From assembly GCA_965198025.1 (NCBI GenBank), contig OZ240237.1, positions 2,976,001 through 3,040,000 on the forward strand: DNA of 64,000 bases, read 5' to 3'. Numbering within the stretch: position 1 is the first letter of the stretch; each line of letters opens with the position of its first letter. The notes below the pieces were generated by a model that worked only from the letters and a program-made list of their open reading frames with translations, did not search any database and had not been told where the DNA came from. Made by a program: the position numbers and the translations under genes. Positions 1 through 8,152 of this stretch are shown piece after piece. Origin of the DNA: CAYWWM01 sp965198025. GTDB lineage: Bacteria; Acidobacteriota; Terriglobia; 2-12-FULL-54-10.

Positions 1-442
1 CTGCGCCGAAGATCCCAATCACCAAACCGATATTGGAGTCGAACCATCTCATGGTGGTGGAAGCGGCCACGCTCATCGCCGCGCCTCCTGCTCCCAGTGC
101 CGTGATGATTCCCGCCGTCACGTACAGTTGCCAGAGCGAGCTCACATGAGCTGTTCCCAGAGTTCCCGCGCTCAAGAGGATCGCGCCCGATACGAGGACG
201 CCCCTGGGTCCCCACCGATCCGCCAGACGTCCCACTAAAGGGCCAATCGCTCCATAGAGAAACAGGGAAACCGCAGCTACCGTCGACAGGGAAACCCGAT
301 CCCAGCCAAATTCCGCCTCGATCGGTTGGATGAAGACGCCAAAAGAGGCTCGGATGCCTGCTCCGGACATCAAGACTACGACCACGGCCACCACCACCAC
401 CCAGGCGTAGTGGGGCCGTCCGATCTGGAATGGCATTTTCAT
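1..442 (-). CDS. MFS transporter, N-terminal part (runs off the window)
   Basis: Translation of the minus strand from ATG at 442 gives 147 codons of an open frame that leaves the window at base 1. The first residues (MKMPFQIGRPHYAWVVV) lead into a long hydrophobic helix. The conserved MFS loop between helices 2 and 3 is present as GRLADRWGPRGV, and further helices follow. The sequence style (YAWVVV, SFGVFIQPIEAEFGW) resembles the oxalate/formate antiporter and monocarboxylate transporter branch of the major facilitator superfamily, so a small carboxylate is a plausible substrate, but this is family inference only. A GGGGAG ribosome binding site lies 8 bases before the start. It is divergent from the NHL gene at 861. 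Confidence 0.85.
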   Translation of the reverse strand, partial: MKMPFQIGRPHYAWVVVVAVVVVLMSGAGIRASFGVFIQPIEAEFGWDRVSLSTVAAVSLFLYGAIGPLVGRLADRWGPRGVLVSGAILLSAGTLGTAHVSSLWQLYVTAGIITALGAGGAAMSVAASTTMRWFDSNIGLVIGIFGA

Positions 443-860
443 CTAAATTCTCCCCGGATTCCCGCCTTGAGATTCCGGAGTTCACTCTCTCCGCTAACCT
501 GGCTCACAAGAAACGGCCTGCCTTAGTCTTCACCCGAAGTACATTCCATTGGGGGGACTGCTGATGTGGGCTGGTACGAAGCCATTGGCTTGCTGGTTCT
601 GCTCCTGTGATCTGACCGGCCATTTTGTGCCGATTTTTGCAGCACGCGATTGGGAGCCTACATTATAACCAGGGGTTGTTCCGTAAGGGTTGCGTTCAAT
701 CGAATTTTCAGCCCACAGAATGAATAGCGAATTCCTGCAGGTGAACGGGACAGGCCGGAGGCCTGTCGCTACCTGACAGCGATTGACCAGCATTTCCTCA
801 GGGCGTAGGATAGCGGCGTGTGGATGAACGAGTCGCCGTGATTTCAACAGGAGGGCTGCC
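443..860. other. Divergent intergenic region, no gene seen
   Basis: This 418-bp stretch separates the MFS gene from the NHL gene. Open frames here lack recognisable protein sequence. It contains one clear short palindrome (749-767) and the AGGAGG ribosome binding site of the following gene near 850-855. Promoters for both divergent genes are expected here, but I could not fix one with confidence. Confidence 0.5.
749..767. repeat. Short palindromic repeat (ACAGGCC...GGCCTGT type), copy 1
   Basis: An 8-bp perfect inverted repeat GACAGGCC/GGCCTGTC with the 3-base loop GGA, followed by GCTACC. A near copy with a GGCCTG arm lies at 5753-5773. The related string GTAGCGACAGG occurs inside the 214-bp repeat at 38925 and 55665. 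This looks like a small dispersed palindromic element in non-coding DNA. Confidence 0.6.
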
Positions 861-1961
861 ATGGCACTGTCCGGCCGCTTGGCAATGGCGTTGACCGCAG
901 GCATCGCCGCGCTCGCGCTCACGGGAGGCCTGATGTTCTTCTCCCAGACCGAAGTCAGCGATCCCGCGATCAATCCGCTGCCGAATCCGAATCCCACGGT
1001 CATCCGGGACTGGGCGGAAGCTGCCCGACGGCAGGACCTGGGGCTCGACGGCAGGAATCGACATCGGCCCGGACGGGCACGTCTGGGCCTACGACCGCTG
1101 CGGTTCGGTTGATTTGGCAATCGCCAATTGCGACGGCGTGCCCGTTGCGCCTGTTCTGAAATTCGACCGCTCGACCGGGAGCGTGCTTGCCAGCTTCGGC
1201 GAGGGGTTGTTCGTGCTTCCGCACGGGCTCCACGTGGATCGCGACGGGAACGTCTGGGTGACCGACTCGCGCGGCAACGACTCTGGAACCAAGGGGCATC
1301 GGGTCATCAAGTTCAGCCCCCAAGGCGAGGTGCTGCTGACGCTCGGCATGGCGGGGCAGGCCGGGGCCCCTCCGAGCCTGCTGACGGAGCCGTGCGACGT
1401 GATCACCGCGCCCAACGGCGATATCTTCGTTTCGGAAGGCCACAGCGGGCAGAACCCGAACGCTCGCCCGACACGGTGGCGCGCATCTCGAAGTTCACGA
1501 AGGACGGCCGGTTCATCAAGTCCTGGGGCCGGTTCGGGTCCGGGCCGGGCGAGTTCCGCACGCCGCATGCGCTGGCCTTCGACTCGCGCGGCCGGCTGTT
1601 CGTGGCCGACCGGGGAAATCATCGGATTCAGATTTTCGACCAGGACGGCAATTACATCGACTCCTACGAGCAGTTCAGCCGGGTGAGCGGGCTGTTCATC
1701 ACCGCGGACGACATGCTCTATGCGATTGATTCGGAGTCGAACCCTGAGCGCCACCCGAACTGGAAGACCGGCGTCCGCATCGGGAGCGTGAACGAAGACC
1801 GCGTCACCGCGTTCATTCCACCGCATGACTCTCCCGCCGGACCCCACGGGGCAGCGGGAGAAGGAGTGGCCGTGGACCCGGAGGGCAACGTCTACGCGGC
1901 CGAAGGGCCCAGCTCGCGCCCGCACGCCGGCGGCGGAATGACGAAATACATCAGGCGGTAG
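861..1961 (+). pseudogene. NHL-repeat beta-propeller protein, broken by two frameshifts
   Basis: The start at 861 follows AGGAGGG and encodes an N-terminal signal-anchor helix (MALSGRLAMALTAGIAALAL). The protein-like reading moves from the first frame to the +1 frame near 1014-1017, where an extra G in GGGCGGAAG breaks DWAKLPDGR. It moves back near 1462-1475, before PDTVARISKF. Between and after the shifts it reads as NHL blades: IDIGPDGHVWAYDRCG, GLHVDRDGNVWVTD, ALAFDSRGRLFVADRGNHR and GVAVDPEGNVYAAEG. The pattern resembles the peptidyl-alpha-hydroxyglycine amidating lyase-like NHL family. The two shifts compensate, so the C-terminus is in the starting frame. A recently dead gene or two assembly errors are both possible. 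The amidohydrolase starts 8 bases downstream. Confidence 0.8.
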
Positions 1962-1969
1962 AACATCCC

Positions 1970-3904
1970 ATGAAAACTTACACTGGACGATTTGCGATTT
2001 CGGCAGCGACCTGGTTTGTCATCACGAGCCTTGTTATCCCGACCCGCGCTCAGCAGACGCAGGACCTGATCGTACACAACGCCAAGATCATCACGGTGGA
2101 TGACGACAGTTTCACCTCACGCCTCGGAACTATCGCGGAGGCCATGCATATCCGGGACGGCAAGATTGCGCGAGTGGGCACGAACGCCGAGATCCGCGGC
2201 GCGGCAGGCCCCGAGACGGAAGAGATTGATCTCGGAGGGCGAACGGTGCTGCCGGGCTTGATCCTGACGCACGAGCACCCCTGGGACTGGAATCCGGTGG
2301 AGCCGCCGGTGCTCCGAGCCGTTTTGAACGACGACACGGTCGTGGTCCGGGCTCTGGAAGGCAGCCCCACAGAAAACGCCGCTGCATTTCCCGAAGTGCT
2401 GGCCGAAGCCGTGCACACGGCGCGGCCCGGGCAGTGGATTTACATCGTCTTCACCTATGGCCCGCATTACGAGTACGCGCCGTGGGGGACGGGGCGCTTC
2501 GGGCGCGTTGGGTTTGACCCGCAGTACTTTGATCCGGTCGGTGAAGGGCGCTACATGACGGCAGAAGGCGCCATTACCAAGGAGCAGCTAGACGCCGCCG
2601 CGCCGGACAATCCGGTGGTCCTCCGCGACGTGTTCGTCTCCATCCTGATGAACCAGCGCGCGGCTGAGGAATCGCGCCAAGTCTTTTCGCAGCCCGACGT
2701 CAACCCGGAGGACCAGTCAAGCGGCAGGGCGGCCAACTTCCGCTGGATGTTTCAGAACGTGGTGATGCGGGATTTCTACCCGCAGCTCGTAGAGCTGATG
2801 CGCCTGGGGCTGGAGTGGTGGGCGGGCTACGGGATGACCTCGTTTGCCTCGAACGCCTACGACCCGATGAACGTCAAGGTCTACTCGGAGCTCGACCGCA
2901 GGGGCGAGATGCCGGTGCGCGAGATGTGGAGCTGGAACTGGCGGCGCAGCACCTTTCTCTCCGACCCGTTCTTCGTGCACACGATCGTCAACCAGACCGG
3001 GCGCGGCTCGGACTACTTCTGGCTGGGCGGAGCGAGCCTGATGCTCGGGGGGCGCTGTGTCAGCGCCGAGCCGCTGGCGTCCTCGGCCTTGGGTCAGGCC
3101 GGAGCGCTGGAAATCCTCAAGGAGGCCGGGCGCAGCGACTGCTCCTACGTTCCGGGCACACCCGCCGCCAGACTGCTCCACGAATACATCAAGGCCGGCG
3201 GGCGCTACGTCAACCACCACGCCATCGGCGACCGCGACGTGGACAGCATCATGACGGTGATCCTGCAGGCCAGCCGCGACGCCGGAATGACGGACGAAGA
3301 AATCCGCGCCAAGCGCCATACCTTCGACCACAGCGTTTTGTTTCCGCGCCCGGACCAGGTCGAGCCGATGCAGAGGCTCGGCATCATGACCAGCGGAACG
3401 CCGTTTGAGGTTCATCTGGGCTCACCCGCCGTTTTCGATCTCTACGGGGAGCGCGTCACAAGCTGGGTGGTGCCCAAGAAGCGCCTCGTGGAAGCACAAA
3501 TCTACAACACCCTGGAACTGGATCACGCCATCGGAAGCACGGACCTGACCGTTTTCTCGGCGCTCTCGTGGCTGATCACGCGCAGAGCCTGGGACGGCAA
3601 AGTGTACGGCATGGACCAGGCCATAGACCGGGAAACGGCGCTGAAGATCTCCACCACCTGGGGGTCGCGCTACCTGGTGCGGGAAGAGGTGCTGGGGTCG
3701 CTCGAAGCCGGCAAGTGGGCCGACTTCATCGTGCTCGACCGCGACTACCTGACGATCCCGCAGGAAGACATCGAGAATATCCGCGTGCTGATGACCGTGG
3801 TGGGAGGAAATACGGTCCATCTGGTCCCGTCGCTGGCCAGGGAAATTGGAAGGGAGCCGGCGGGAGCGCAGGTGAGGCTGGGCGGCGCGCCGGCGCAGTG
3901 GTAG
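1970..3904 (+). CDS. Exported YtcJ-like metal-dependent amidohydrolase
   Basis: A 644-residue protein with a signal peptide (about residues 1-27, ending TRAQQ) and an amidohydrolase_3 layout. A small N-terminal beta domain (DLIVHNAKIITVDD) is followed by the metal-binding HxH motif in LILTHEHPWDW. Candidate later ligands are in YVNHHAIGDRDVD and RHTFDHSVLF, and the C-terminus closes with LGSLEAGKWADFIVLDRDY, the usual end of the composite beta domain. Families of this type hydrolyse amides or cyclic amides, and the substrate cannot be read here. The upstream broken NHL gene is only 8 bases away and probably shared its transcript. The ribosome binding site is weak. Confidence 0.88.
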   Translation: MKTYTGRFAISAATWFVITSLVIPTRAQQTQDLIVHNAKIITVDDDSFTSRLGTIAEAMHIRDGKIARVGTNAEIRGAAGPETEEIDLGGRTVLPGLILTHEHPWDWNPVEPPVLRAVLNDDTVVVRALEGSPTENAAAFPEVLAEAVHTARPGQWIYIVFTYGPHYEYAPWGTGRFGRVGFDPQYFDPVGEGRYMTAEGAITKEQLDAAAPDNPVVLRDVFVSILMNQRAAEESRQVFSQPDVNPEDQSSGRAANFRWMFQNVVMRDFYPQLVELMRLGLEWWAGYGMTSFASNAYDPMNVKVYSELDRRGEMPVREMWSWNWRRSTFLSDPFFVHTIVNQTGRGSDYFWLGGASLMLGGRCVSAEPLASSALGQAGALEILKEAGRSDCSYVPGTPAARLLHEYIKAGGRYVNHHAIGDRDVDSIMTVILQASRDAGMTDEEIRAKRHTFDHSVLFPRPDQVEPMQRLGIMTSGTPFEVHLGSPAVFDLYGERVTSWVVPKKRLVEAQIYNTLELDHAIGSTDLTVFSALSWLITRRAWDGKVYGMDQAIDRETALKISTTWGSRYLVREEVLGSLEAGKWADFIVLDRDYLTIPQEDIENIRVLMTVVGGNTVHLVPSLAREIGREPAGAQVRLGGAPAQW

Positions 3905-3922
3905 GGCGGAGCGGCAGAGCGG

Positions 3923-4165
3923 TTAAAACCCAGTGTTGGTAACGTACTGCCAACCGTTCGACTCTAGTCTAATGTAGCTCGTCAATCGGGCCAGTTCCCG
4001 GTGGTTGCCGCGTTCGACAAAGTCGCCGGCCAAGCGTGGATTGCGTACTCGCGCCGCTTCCCGCGTGGCTTCGTCTTCCCAGGCAGCTCGATAGCAGCCG
4101 TTGCGATAAACGTTATGTCCCTTGGGCGGATTTTCGCGCCAGCCTCTGGCGTGTTCACGCCCTTT
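3923..4165 (-). other. In-frame 80-codon extension behind an amber stop (unknown)
   Basis: Directly after the TAG of the membrane protein at 4166-4168, the same minus-strand frame stays open for 80 codons to a TAA at 3923-3925. The translation looks protein-like and rich in Arg, Glu and Tyr, with pieces such as GHNVYRNGCYRAAWEDEA, RNPRLAGDFVERGNHREL and ARLTSYIRLESNGWQYV. There is no convincing internal start near its beginning. It could be a C-terminal domain reached only by read-through, the tail of a decayed separate gene, or chance. I recognise no family. Confidence 0.35.
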
Positions 4166-4582
4166 CTACTCACTGGCAGCCAGGCTTTGACTGGGAATGA
4201 TCAGGCCGACAAGGATGCCTCCCACCGCCGTTTCTACAACCGTGCCAAGAAACCACACAAGCGCCATCTCGTACGGTATTGGCATGACGGAATAGGTGCC
4301 GTAACCCATACCCGAGCCGACGCCAACTCCGAACAGGAACCCATACTTCAAGCCTGTTGCAAGCGTCCTTTCCTTGAAGAAGTAAGCGAAAATGGATACG
4401 AACGTCAGAGCCGATATGAGCACCACAACGTACATCAGCCCCATTTTCATCTCCTCCATCGGGCGCCAAAGATTCGCCGTAGCTTCATAGGAACTGCTGA
4501 GAATCACCCCATGCATGATGAAATCCAACACTGACCAGGTGACATAAACGGCCAGAGTTGCCAGTATGGTGCGTTTTATCAT
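4166..4582 (-). CDS. Small four-helix membrane protein of unknown function
   Basis: A 138-residue hydrophobic protein with about four transmembrane segments: residues 5-30, 45-68 (MGLMYVVVLISALTFVSIFAY), 75-95 (a glycine-rich FLFGVGVGSGMGYGTY) and 105-130. The second and third helices are separated by a short charged loop (KERTLATGLKYG). It has no motif I can tie to a function. It stands alone between the amidohydrolase (convergent) and the aldolase (same strand, 71 bases upstream). Its stop is TAG and the frame continues open for 80 more codons. Confidence 0.75.
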   Translation of the reverse strand: MIKRTILATLAVYVTWSVLDFIMHGVILSSSYEATANLWRPMEEMKMGLMYVVVLISALTFVSIFAYFFKERTLATGLKYGFLFGVGVGSGMGYGTYSVMPIPYEMALVWFLGTVVETAVGGILVGLIIPSQSLAASE

Positions 4583-4653
4583 GATTCAATTCGTCCTTGT
4601 TCTAATCGCCGCGCCCTCGGACGCGGCGGTTCATTGCCGCACCTGAAACTGCA

Positions 4654-5454
4654 CTAGAACGTGCTGGATTGCAGAGTTTCCTCCTGCAGGGCGGGGTTGG
4701 CGCGCGCTTCTTTCTCGCGAAAATACTGCCACCGCTTGGCAATACTGCTGGGCTTCCAGGACTCCCGGACGGAATCCTCCACTTCCTGAGGCGTCAAGCG
4801 GTCCACGGGACCGAGCATCGAGGCCGTCATCTGGTAGCGGGCATTCTCTTCCAACTGGATGGTCGCCGTGAACGCCTCTTCGAGGTAGGCTCCCACCACC
4901 ACCGCGCCGTGCATGCGGAGCAGAGCGGCCCGGTGGGAACCCAACACGTTGGCCAGGAGATCGCCCTGCTCGCGGTTGACGATCTTGCCGGCCGCCGGGT
5001 ACTCGGGAACCCCGTCGGCGAAGATGGCGCCGCGCACCGTCACAGGCAGAATCGGCTTGCGGGCGATGGTAAAGGAGGTGGAATAGAGCGCGTGCGAGTG
5101 GACGACGCTCATGACGTCAGGACGGGCGCGATAGATGCTGAGATGCATCCAGGTCTCGTCCGGCTCGCCTTCCTTTCCGGCGACCTTGTTGCCGTCGAGA
5201 TCCACCGTGACGATGTTCTCCGACTGCACGACCTCGCGGCTGGCGTCGCGGGAGTTGATGACAATGCGGTCGGTCCCGGGAATGCGGGCGCTGACGTGGC
5301 CGGAATAATTCACGATTCCCTCCACCGCCAGCATGCGAACCGCCTGGGCTACCTTGACCTTCAGGGTTTCCTCGGTCTCCGGTGCCTGGGCCAAGGCCGA
5401 GGACGGGAGGCACAGCAACCCAAGAACAACTACGAGCGCGAATCTGCGAAGCAT
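4654..5454 (-). CDS. Exported class II aldolase/adducin-family protein
   Basis: The start at 5454 is chosen because GGAGG lies 6 bases before it and it yields a clear signal peptide (MLRRFALVVVLGLLCL...SALAQA). The open frame extends 43 codons further upstream without support. The mature part is a complete class II aldolase fold: NYSGHVSARIPG, the metal ligands in VVHSHALY, a third candidate histidine in RMHGAVVVG, and the C-terminal helix LEENARYQ. Relatives such as fuculose-phosphate aldolase and ribulose-phosphate epimerase are cytoplasmic, so the export signal is unusual. No sugar kinase or isomerase is nearby to suggest a substrate. Confidence 0.85.
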   Translation of the reverse strand: MLRRFALVVVLGLLCLPSSALAQAPETEETLKVKVAQAVRMLAVEGIVNYSGHVSARIPGTDRIVINSRDASREVVQSENIVTVDLDGNKVAGKEGEPDETWMHLSIYRARPDVMSVVHSHALYSTSFTIARKPILPVTVRGAIFADGVPEYPAAGKIVNREQGDLLANVLGSHRAALLRMHGAVVVGAYLEEAFTATIQLEENARYQMTASMLGPVDRLTPQEVEDSVRESWKPSSIAKRWQYFREKEARANPALQEETLQSSTF

Positions 5455-5752
5455 ACAAGCCTCCTTCGGTTGATGCCAGAACATCTCGGGGAAGGCGAAC
5501 GTCAGGACGGCATTCCTGCGCATGTCCGGGATGCTGATTTCCTTGCGTTCCGGGATGATCGCCATGCCGTTCGGGCGCTTCAAGCCGGTATTCTCGCCCG
5601 CGGTCTTCCAGCGGGACGCTACGTCTCCATCTTCGGCATCGTGCCAGACGCCGACGCAGGAGATTCTACCACGGTGGCGGGGATCAAAAGCAGAAACGGA
5701 ACGGTTATGCCTATTGGTGATCGAGAAGAATGCCGAGCCGGATCAGCAGGAG

Positions 5753-5773
5753 GACAGGCCCGGAGGCCTGGTC
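5753..5773. repeat. Short palindromic repeat, copy 2
   Basis: GACAGGCC, CGGA, then GGCCTGGTC, followed by GCTGC. The core stem CAGGCC/GGCCTG matches the palindrome at 749-767 and has the same flanking CGCT. It is not perfect in the outer positions. Confidence 0.5.
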
Positions 5774-5830
5774 GCTGCTTATGGGCAGGCGAAGAGCAGA
5801 TCCCTCGTCGCCCCTCACCTGCGGCTCGGC

Positions 5831-5854
5831 GAAACGACATCAATATGTCGTTTC
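5831..5854. repeat. Perfect 10-bp inverted repeat
   Basis: GAAACGACAT and ATGTCGTTTC flank the 4-base loop CAAT. The stem is perfect and followed by GTCTCGGGATGACA. It lies about 340 bases before leuC. It could be a hairpin in a leader, an operator or part of a dispersed repeat. There is no T-run, so it is not a standard terminator. Confidence 0.6.
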
Positions 5855-6195
5855 GTCTCGGGATGACACGGGGTTGGGGCTGGTTTACTTTCTGTTGGAA
5901 TGCAGAGCGATGGCGGAAGACAAGCAAGAATGCCTGTCACCACTTGCCTTGGGAGCAGGTTCGAGGAAATGGATCACAGGCGCCGGGTTTCCGTCACGAA
6001 GAACCGATATGGGATGCCAACGACCACGTCTTCTCCTTGCGGATGGGTGGCAAGCACCTTAAGACAGGACACGACTGCGGCAAAGCAGAGGCGGCGGAAG
6101 GAATTGACACCGGTCTACGCCGGATGGATACTACGGGCACGCCCTGTACCCATCTCTCGCAATTCATTACAGGGTGAGGCACCGGGAAACTCGCT

Positions 6196-7503
6196 ATGGA
6201 TCAGACAGGGCAAGCGGGCCCAGCAGCCCAAGCCGGCATGACGATTGCACAGAAGATTCTGGCCGCGAAGTCCGGCAGGCCGTCGGTACGGCCAGGCGAG
6301 ATCGTGGACGCTTACCCGGACCTGGTGATGAGCCATACGGCCACCTGGCGCTCCGTCGCCGTGATGAAGAAAGTGGGCGCAACGAAGCTCTACGATCCCG
6401 AACGATTGGCGATTGTTCTCGACCACATCGCTCCTGCCAAGTCCGAAAAGAACGCGGCCGACCAGCAGGTGTGCCGCAACTTTGCGCGTGAGTTCGGCGT
6501 GCGCAAGTTCTACGACGTGGACGCCGGCATCGCGCACCTGGTCCTGATGGAGCATGGGCACGTCGCACCGGGGGACCTCATTGTCGGCACCGATTCCCAC
6601 TGCACCATTTATGGGAGCCTCGGCGCACTCGGCAGCGGCATCGGCTACACGGAAGTGACCTCCGTCTGGATTACCGGCAAACTCTGGATGAAGGTCCCGG
6701 AAAGCTTCCGCATCACTCTGAACGGCGGGTTTGCCGAGGGCGTATACGCCAAGGACCTGATGCTGCACTTGATCGGCACCTTGGGCGCCGACGGCTGCGG
6801 CTACAAGTCGGTGGAGTTCTGCGGCAGCGCGATTCCGGAGATGAGCATCTCCGAGCGCATGACCATGGCGAACCTGGCCATGGAGATGGGCGTCAAATGC
6901 GTTTTTGTGCCGCCGGATGAAAAAACGGAAGAGTACCTGTGCGGGCGACTGGAAAAACCGGAGCGCTACCAGCCAGTTTACGCCGATCCAGACGCGGCAT
7001 ACGAGAAGGACCTCTCGTTTGATCTCACGCAGCTTGAGCCGATGGTCGCCTGCCCGCACGAAGTGGAAAACACCAAGCCGGTCGGCGAAGTCCTGGGTAC
7101 GCGCATCGACCAAGCTTTTCTCGGCTCCTGCGCCAATGCCAAGTACGAGGACCTGGTGGTGGCGTCAAAAATTCTCAAAGGGCGGCGCGTGCATCCGAAC
7201 GTACGGCTGATCATCACGCCCGGCTCGAAGGAGATTCTGCTGGAAGCTACGAAGTCGGGAGTCCTGCAGACCCTGCTCGAAAGCGGCGGCCTGCTGACCA
7301 ATCCCGGCTGCGGCGCCTGCGCCGGCGACGGCGGCGTGCTGGCCGACGGCGAAGTTTGTCTCTCGACCGCCAACCGGAACTTCCTGGGCCGCATGGGGAG
7401 CAACAAAGCGGAGATCTATCTTTCGAGTCCCGCGACGCTGGCGGCTTCGGCAATTCAAGGAGCGATTTCCGATCCACGGGAGTTTGCGGGGGATCGGGAA
7501 TAA
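6196..7503 (+). CDS. leuC: 3-isopropylmalate dehydratase-type large subunit (canonical 4Fe-4S aconitase family)
   Basis: A 435-residue LeuC/HacA-type large subunit. The three cluster cysteines are present: one in FLGSCANAKYEDL (residue 312) and two in TNPGCGACAGDGG (372 and 375). IVGTDSHCTIYG and CLSTANRNFLGRMGS are the usual substrate and cluster loops. The family interconverts hydroxy-acid isomers by dehydration and rehydration. An alternative start at 6238 (MTIAQKILAAKSG) matches the usual family N-terminus, and neither start has a strong ribosome binding site. The small subunit follows 45 bases later. No leuA or leuB is nearby, so a leucine role is not certain; homoaconitase-like or catabolic substrates are possible. 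Confidence 0.9.
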   Translation: MDQTGQAGPAAQAGMTIAQKILAAKSGRPSVRPGEIVDAYPDLVMSHTATWRSVAVMKKVGATKLYDPERLAIVLDHIAPAKSEKNAADQQVCRNFAREFGVRKFYDVDAGIAHLVLMEHGHVAPGDLIVGTDSHCTIYGSLGALGSGIGYTEVTSVWITGKLWMKVPESFRITLNGGFAEGVYAKDLMLHLIGTLGADGCGYKSVEFCGSAIPEMSISERMTMANLAMEMGVKCVFVPPDEKTEEYLCGRLEKPERYQPVYADPDAAYEKDLSFDLTQLEPMVACPHEVENTKPVGEVLGTRIDQAFLGSCANAKYEDLVVASKILKGRRVHPNVRLIITPGSKEILLEATKSGVLQTLLESGGLLTNPGCGACAGDGGVLADGEVCLSTANRNFLGRMGSNKAEIYLSSPATLAASAIQGAISDPREFAGDRE

Positions 7504-7548
7504 AGGGCAGAAGAGCAGATTCCCCGGGCCGAAAGGCAGGCCCCCGGA

Positions 7549-8070
7549 ATGACACCGGAAACGATGGAACCGATCATCCAGGGCCGCGTGTTCAAGTTTG
7601 GAGACAACGTCAACTCAGACGTCATCATTCCGGGCCGCTGGCTGATCTACATTGACGCCGAACGGCTGAGCCAACACGCCTTCGAGGTGCTAGGCGAGGG
7701 CTATCCCGACAAACTGCGCAGCTTCGACATCCTGGTTGCAGGCCGCAACTTCGGCTGCGGCAGCGCGCGCGAGCAGGCGGTCACAGCCATTGCCGGGCTC
7801 GGCATCCGGGCAGTCGTGGCGTGCTCGTTCGCCCGGACGTTCTACCGCAACGCCATCAACGGCGGCATGCCCATCGTCGAGTGCCCGGAACTCTACCCAG
7901 CCGTCCGGGAGGGCGACTCGCTTCGGATCGACCTCGCCGCCGGACGCATCCTCCACAAAGAACGCGAATACAGCTTCCCGCAGATGCCCGACTCCATCCG
8001 CGAGCTGCTCGAACAGGGCGGCCTGGCGGCGTATCTGAAGCAGCAGATCGAGAAGCAGGCGGGGCGGTAA
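7549..8070 (+). CDS. leuD: 3-isopropylmalate dehydratase-type small subunit
   Basis: A 173-residue swivel-domain protein, normal length for archaeal-type LeuD. It shows IQGRVFKFGDNVNSDVIIPGR at its start region, the signature VAGRNFGCGSAREQA, and ACSFARTFYRNAINGG. A second ATG at 7564 (MEPIIQGR) may be the true start. It pairs with the large subunit just upstream to form the active heterodimer. It is convergent with the minus-strand operon whose last gene ends at 8153, leaving an 82-base gap. Confidence 0.9.
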   Translation: MTPETMEPIIQGRVFKFGDNVNSDVIIPGRWLIYIDAERLSQHAFEVLGEGYPDKLRSFDILVAGRNFGCGSAREQAVTAIAGLGIRAVVACSFARTFYRNAINGGMPIVECPELYPAVREGDSLRIDLAAGRILHKEREYSFPQMPDSIRELLEQGGLAAYLKQQIEKQAGR

Positions 8071-8152
8071 TGATGGACATGGAAGAACCAGCTCAGCGGC
8101 TTCAGACCATTGGCTGTGAACGCATAGGCAATCGTTGCGCTCACGGAAATCA

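Larger units (their letters stand above)
5455..6195. other. Long intergenic region with small palindromes
   Basis: These 741 bases lie upstream of both the aldolase and leuC. Several overlapping open frames exist, but none reads like a protein or carries a motif. The region holds the short repeats at 5753-5773 and 5831-5854. A promoter for leuC is expected near its end, but none stands out. Confidence 0.5.

Noticed and set aside
3905..3990. tRNA-like look of the bases after the amidohydrolase (GCGGTTAAA and GTTCGACTC)
   Set aside because: The stems do not pair into a cloverleaf and there is no anticodon arm, and the segment overlaps the possible protein extension on the other strand.
4669..6177. 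A 502-codon open frame on the plus strand over the aldolase
   Set aside because: No family features; the minus-strand aldolase has a ribosome binding site, signal peptide and metal motif. The frame simply runs on through the spacer.
6196..8070. Calling the plus-strand pair a leucine operon
   Set aside because: leuC and leuD names fit the family, but no leuA, leuB or leader peptide is nearby, so the pathway is left open.
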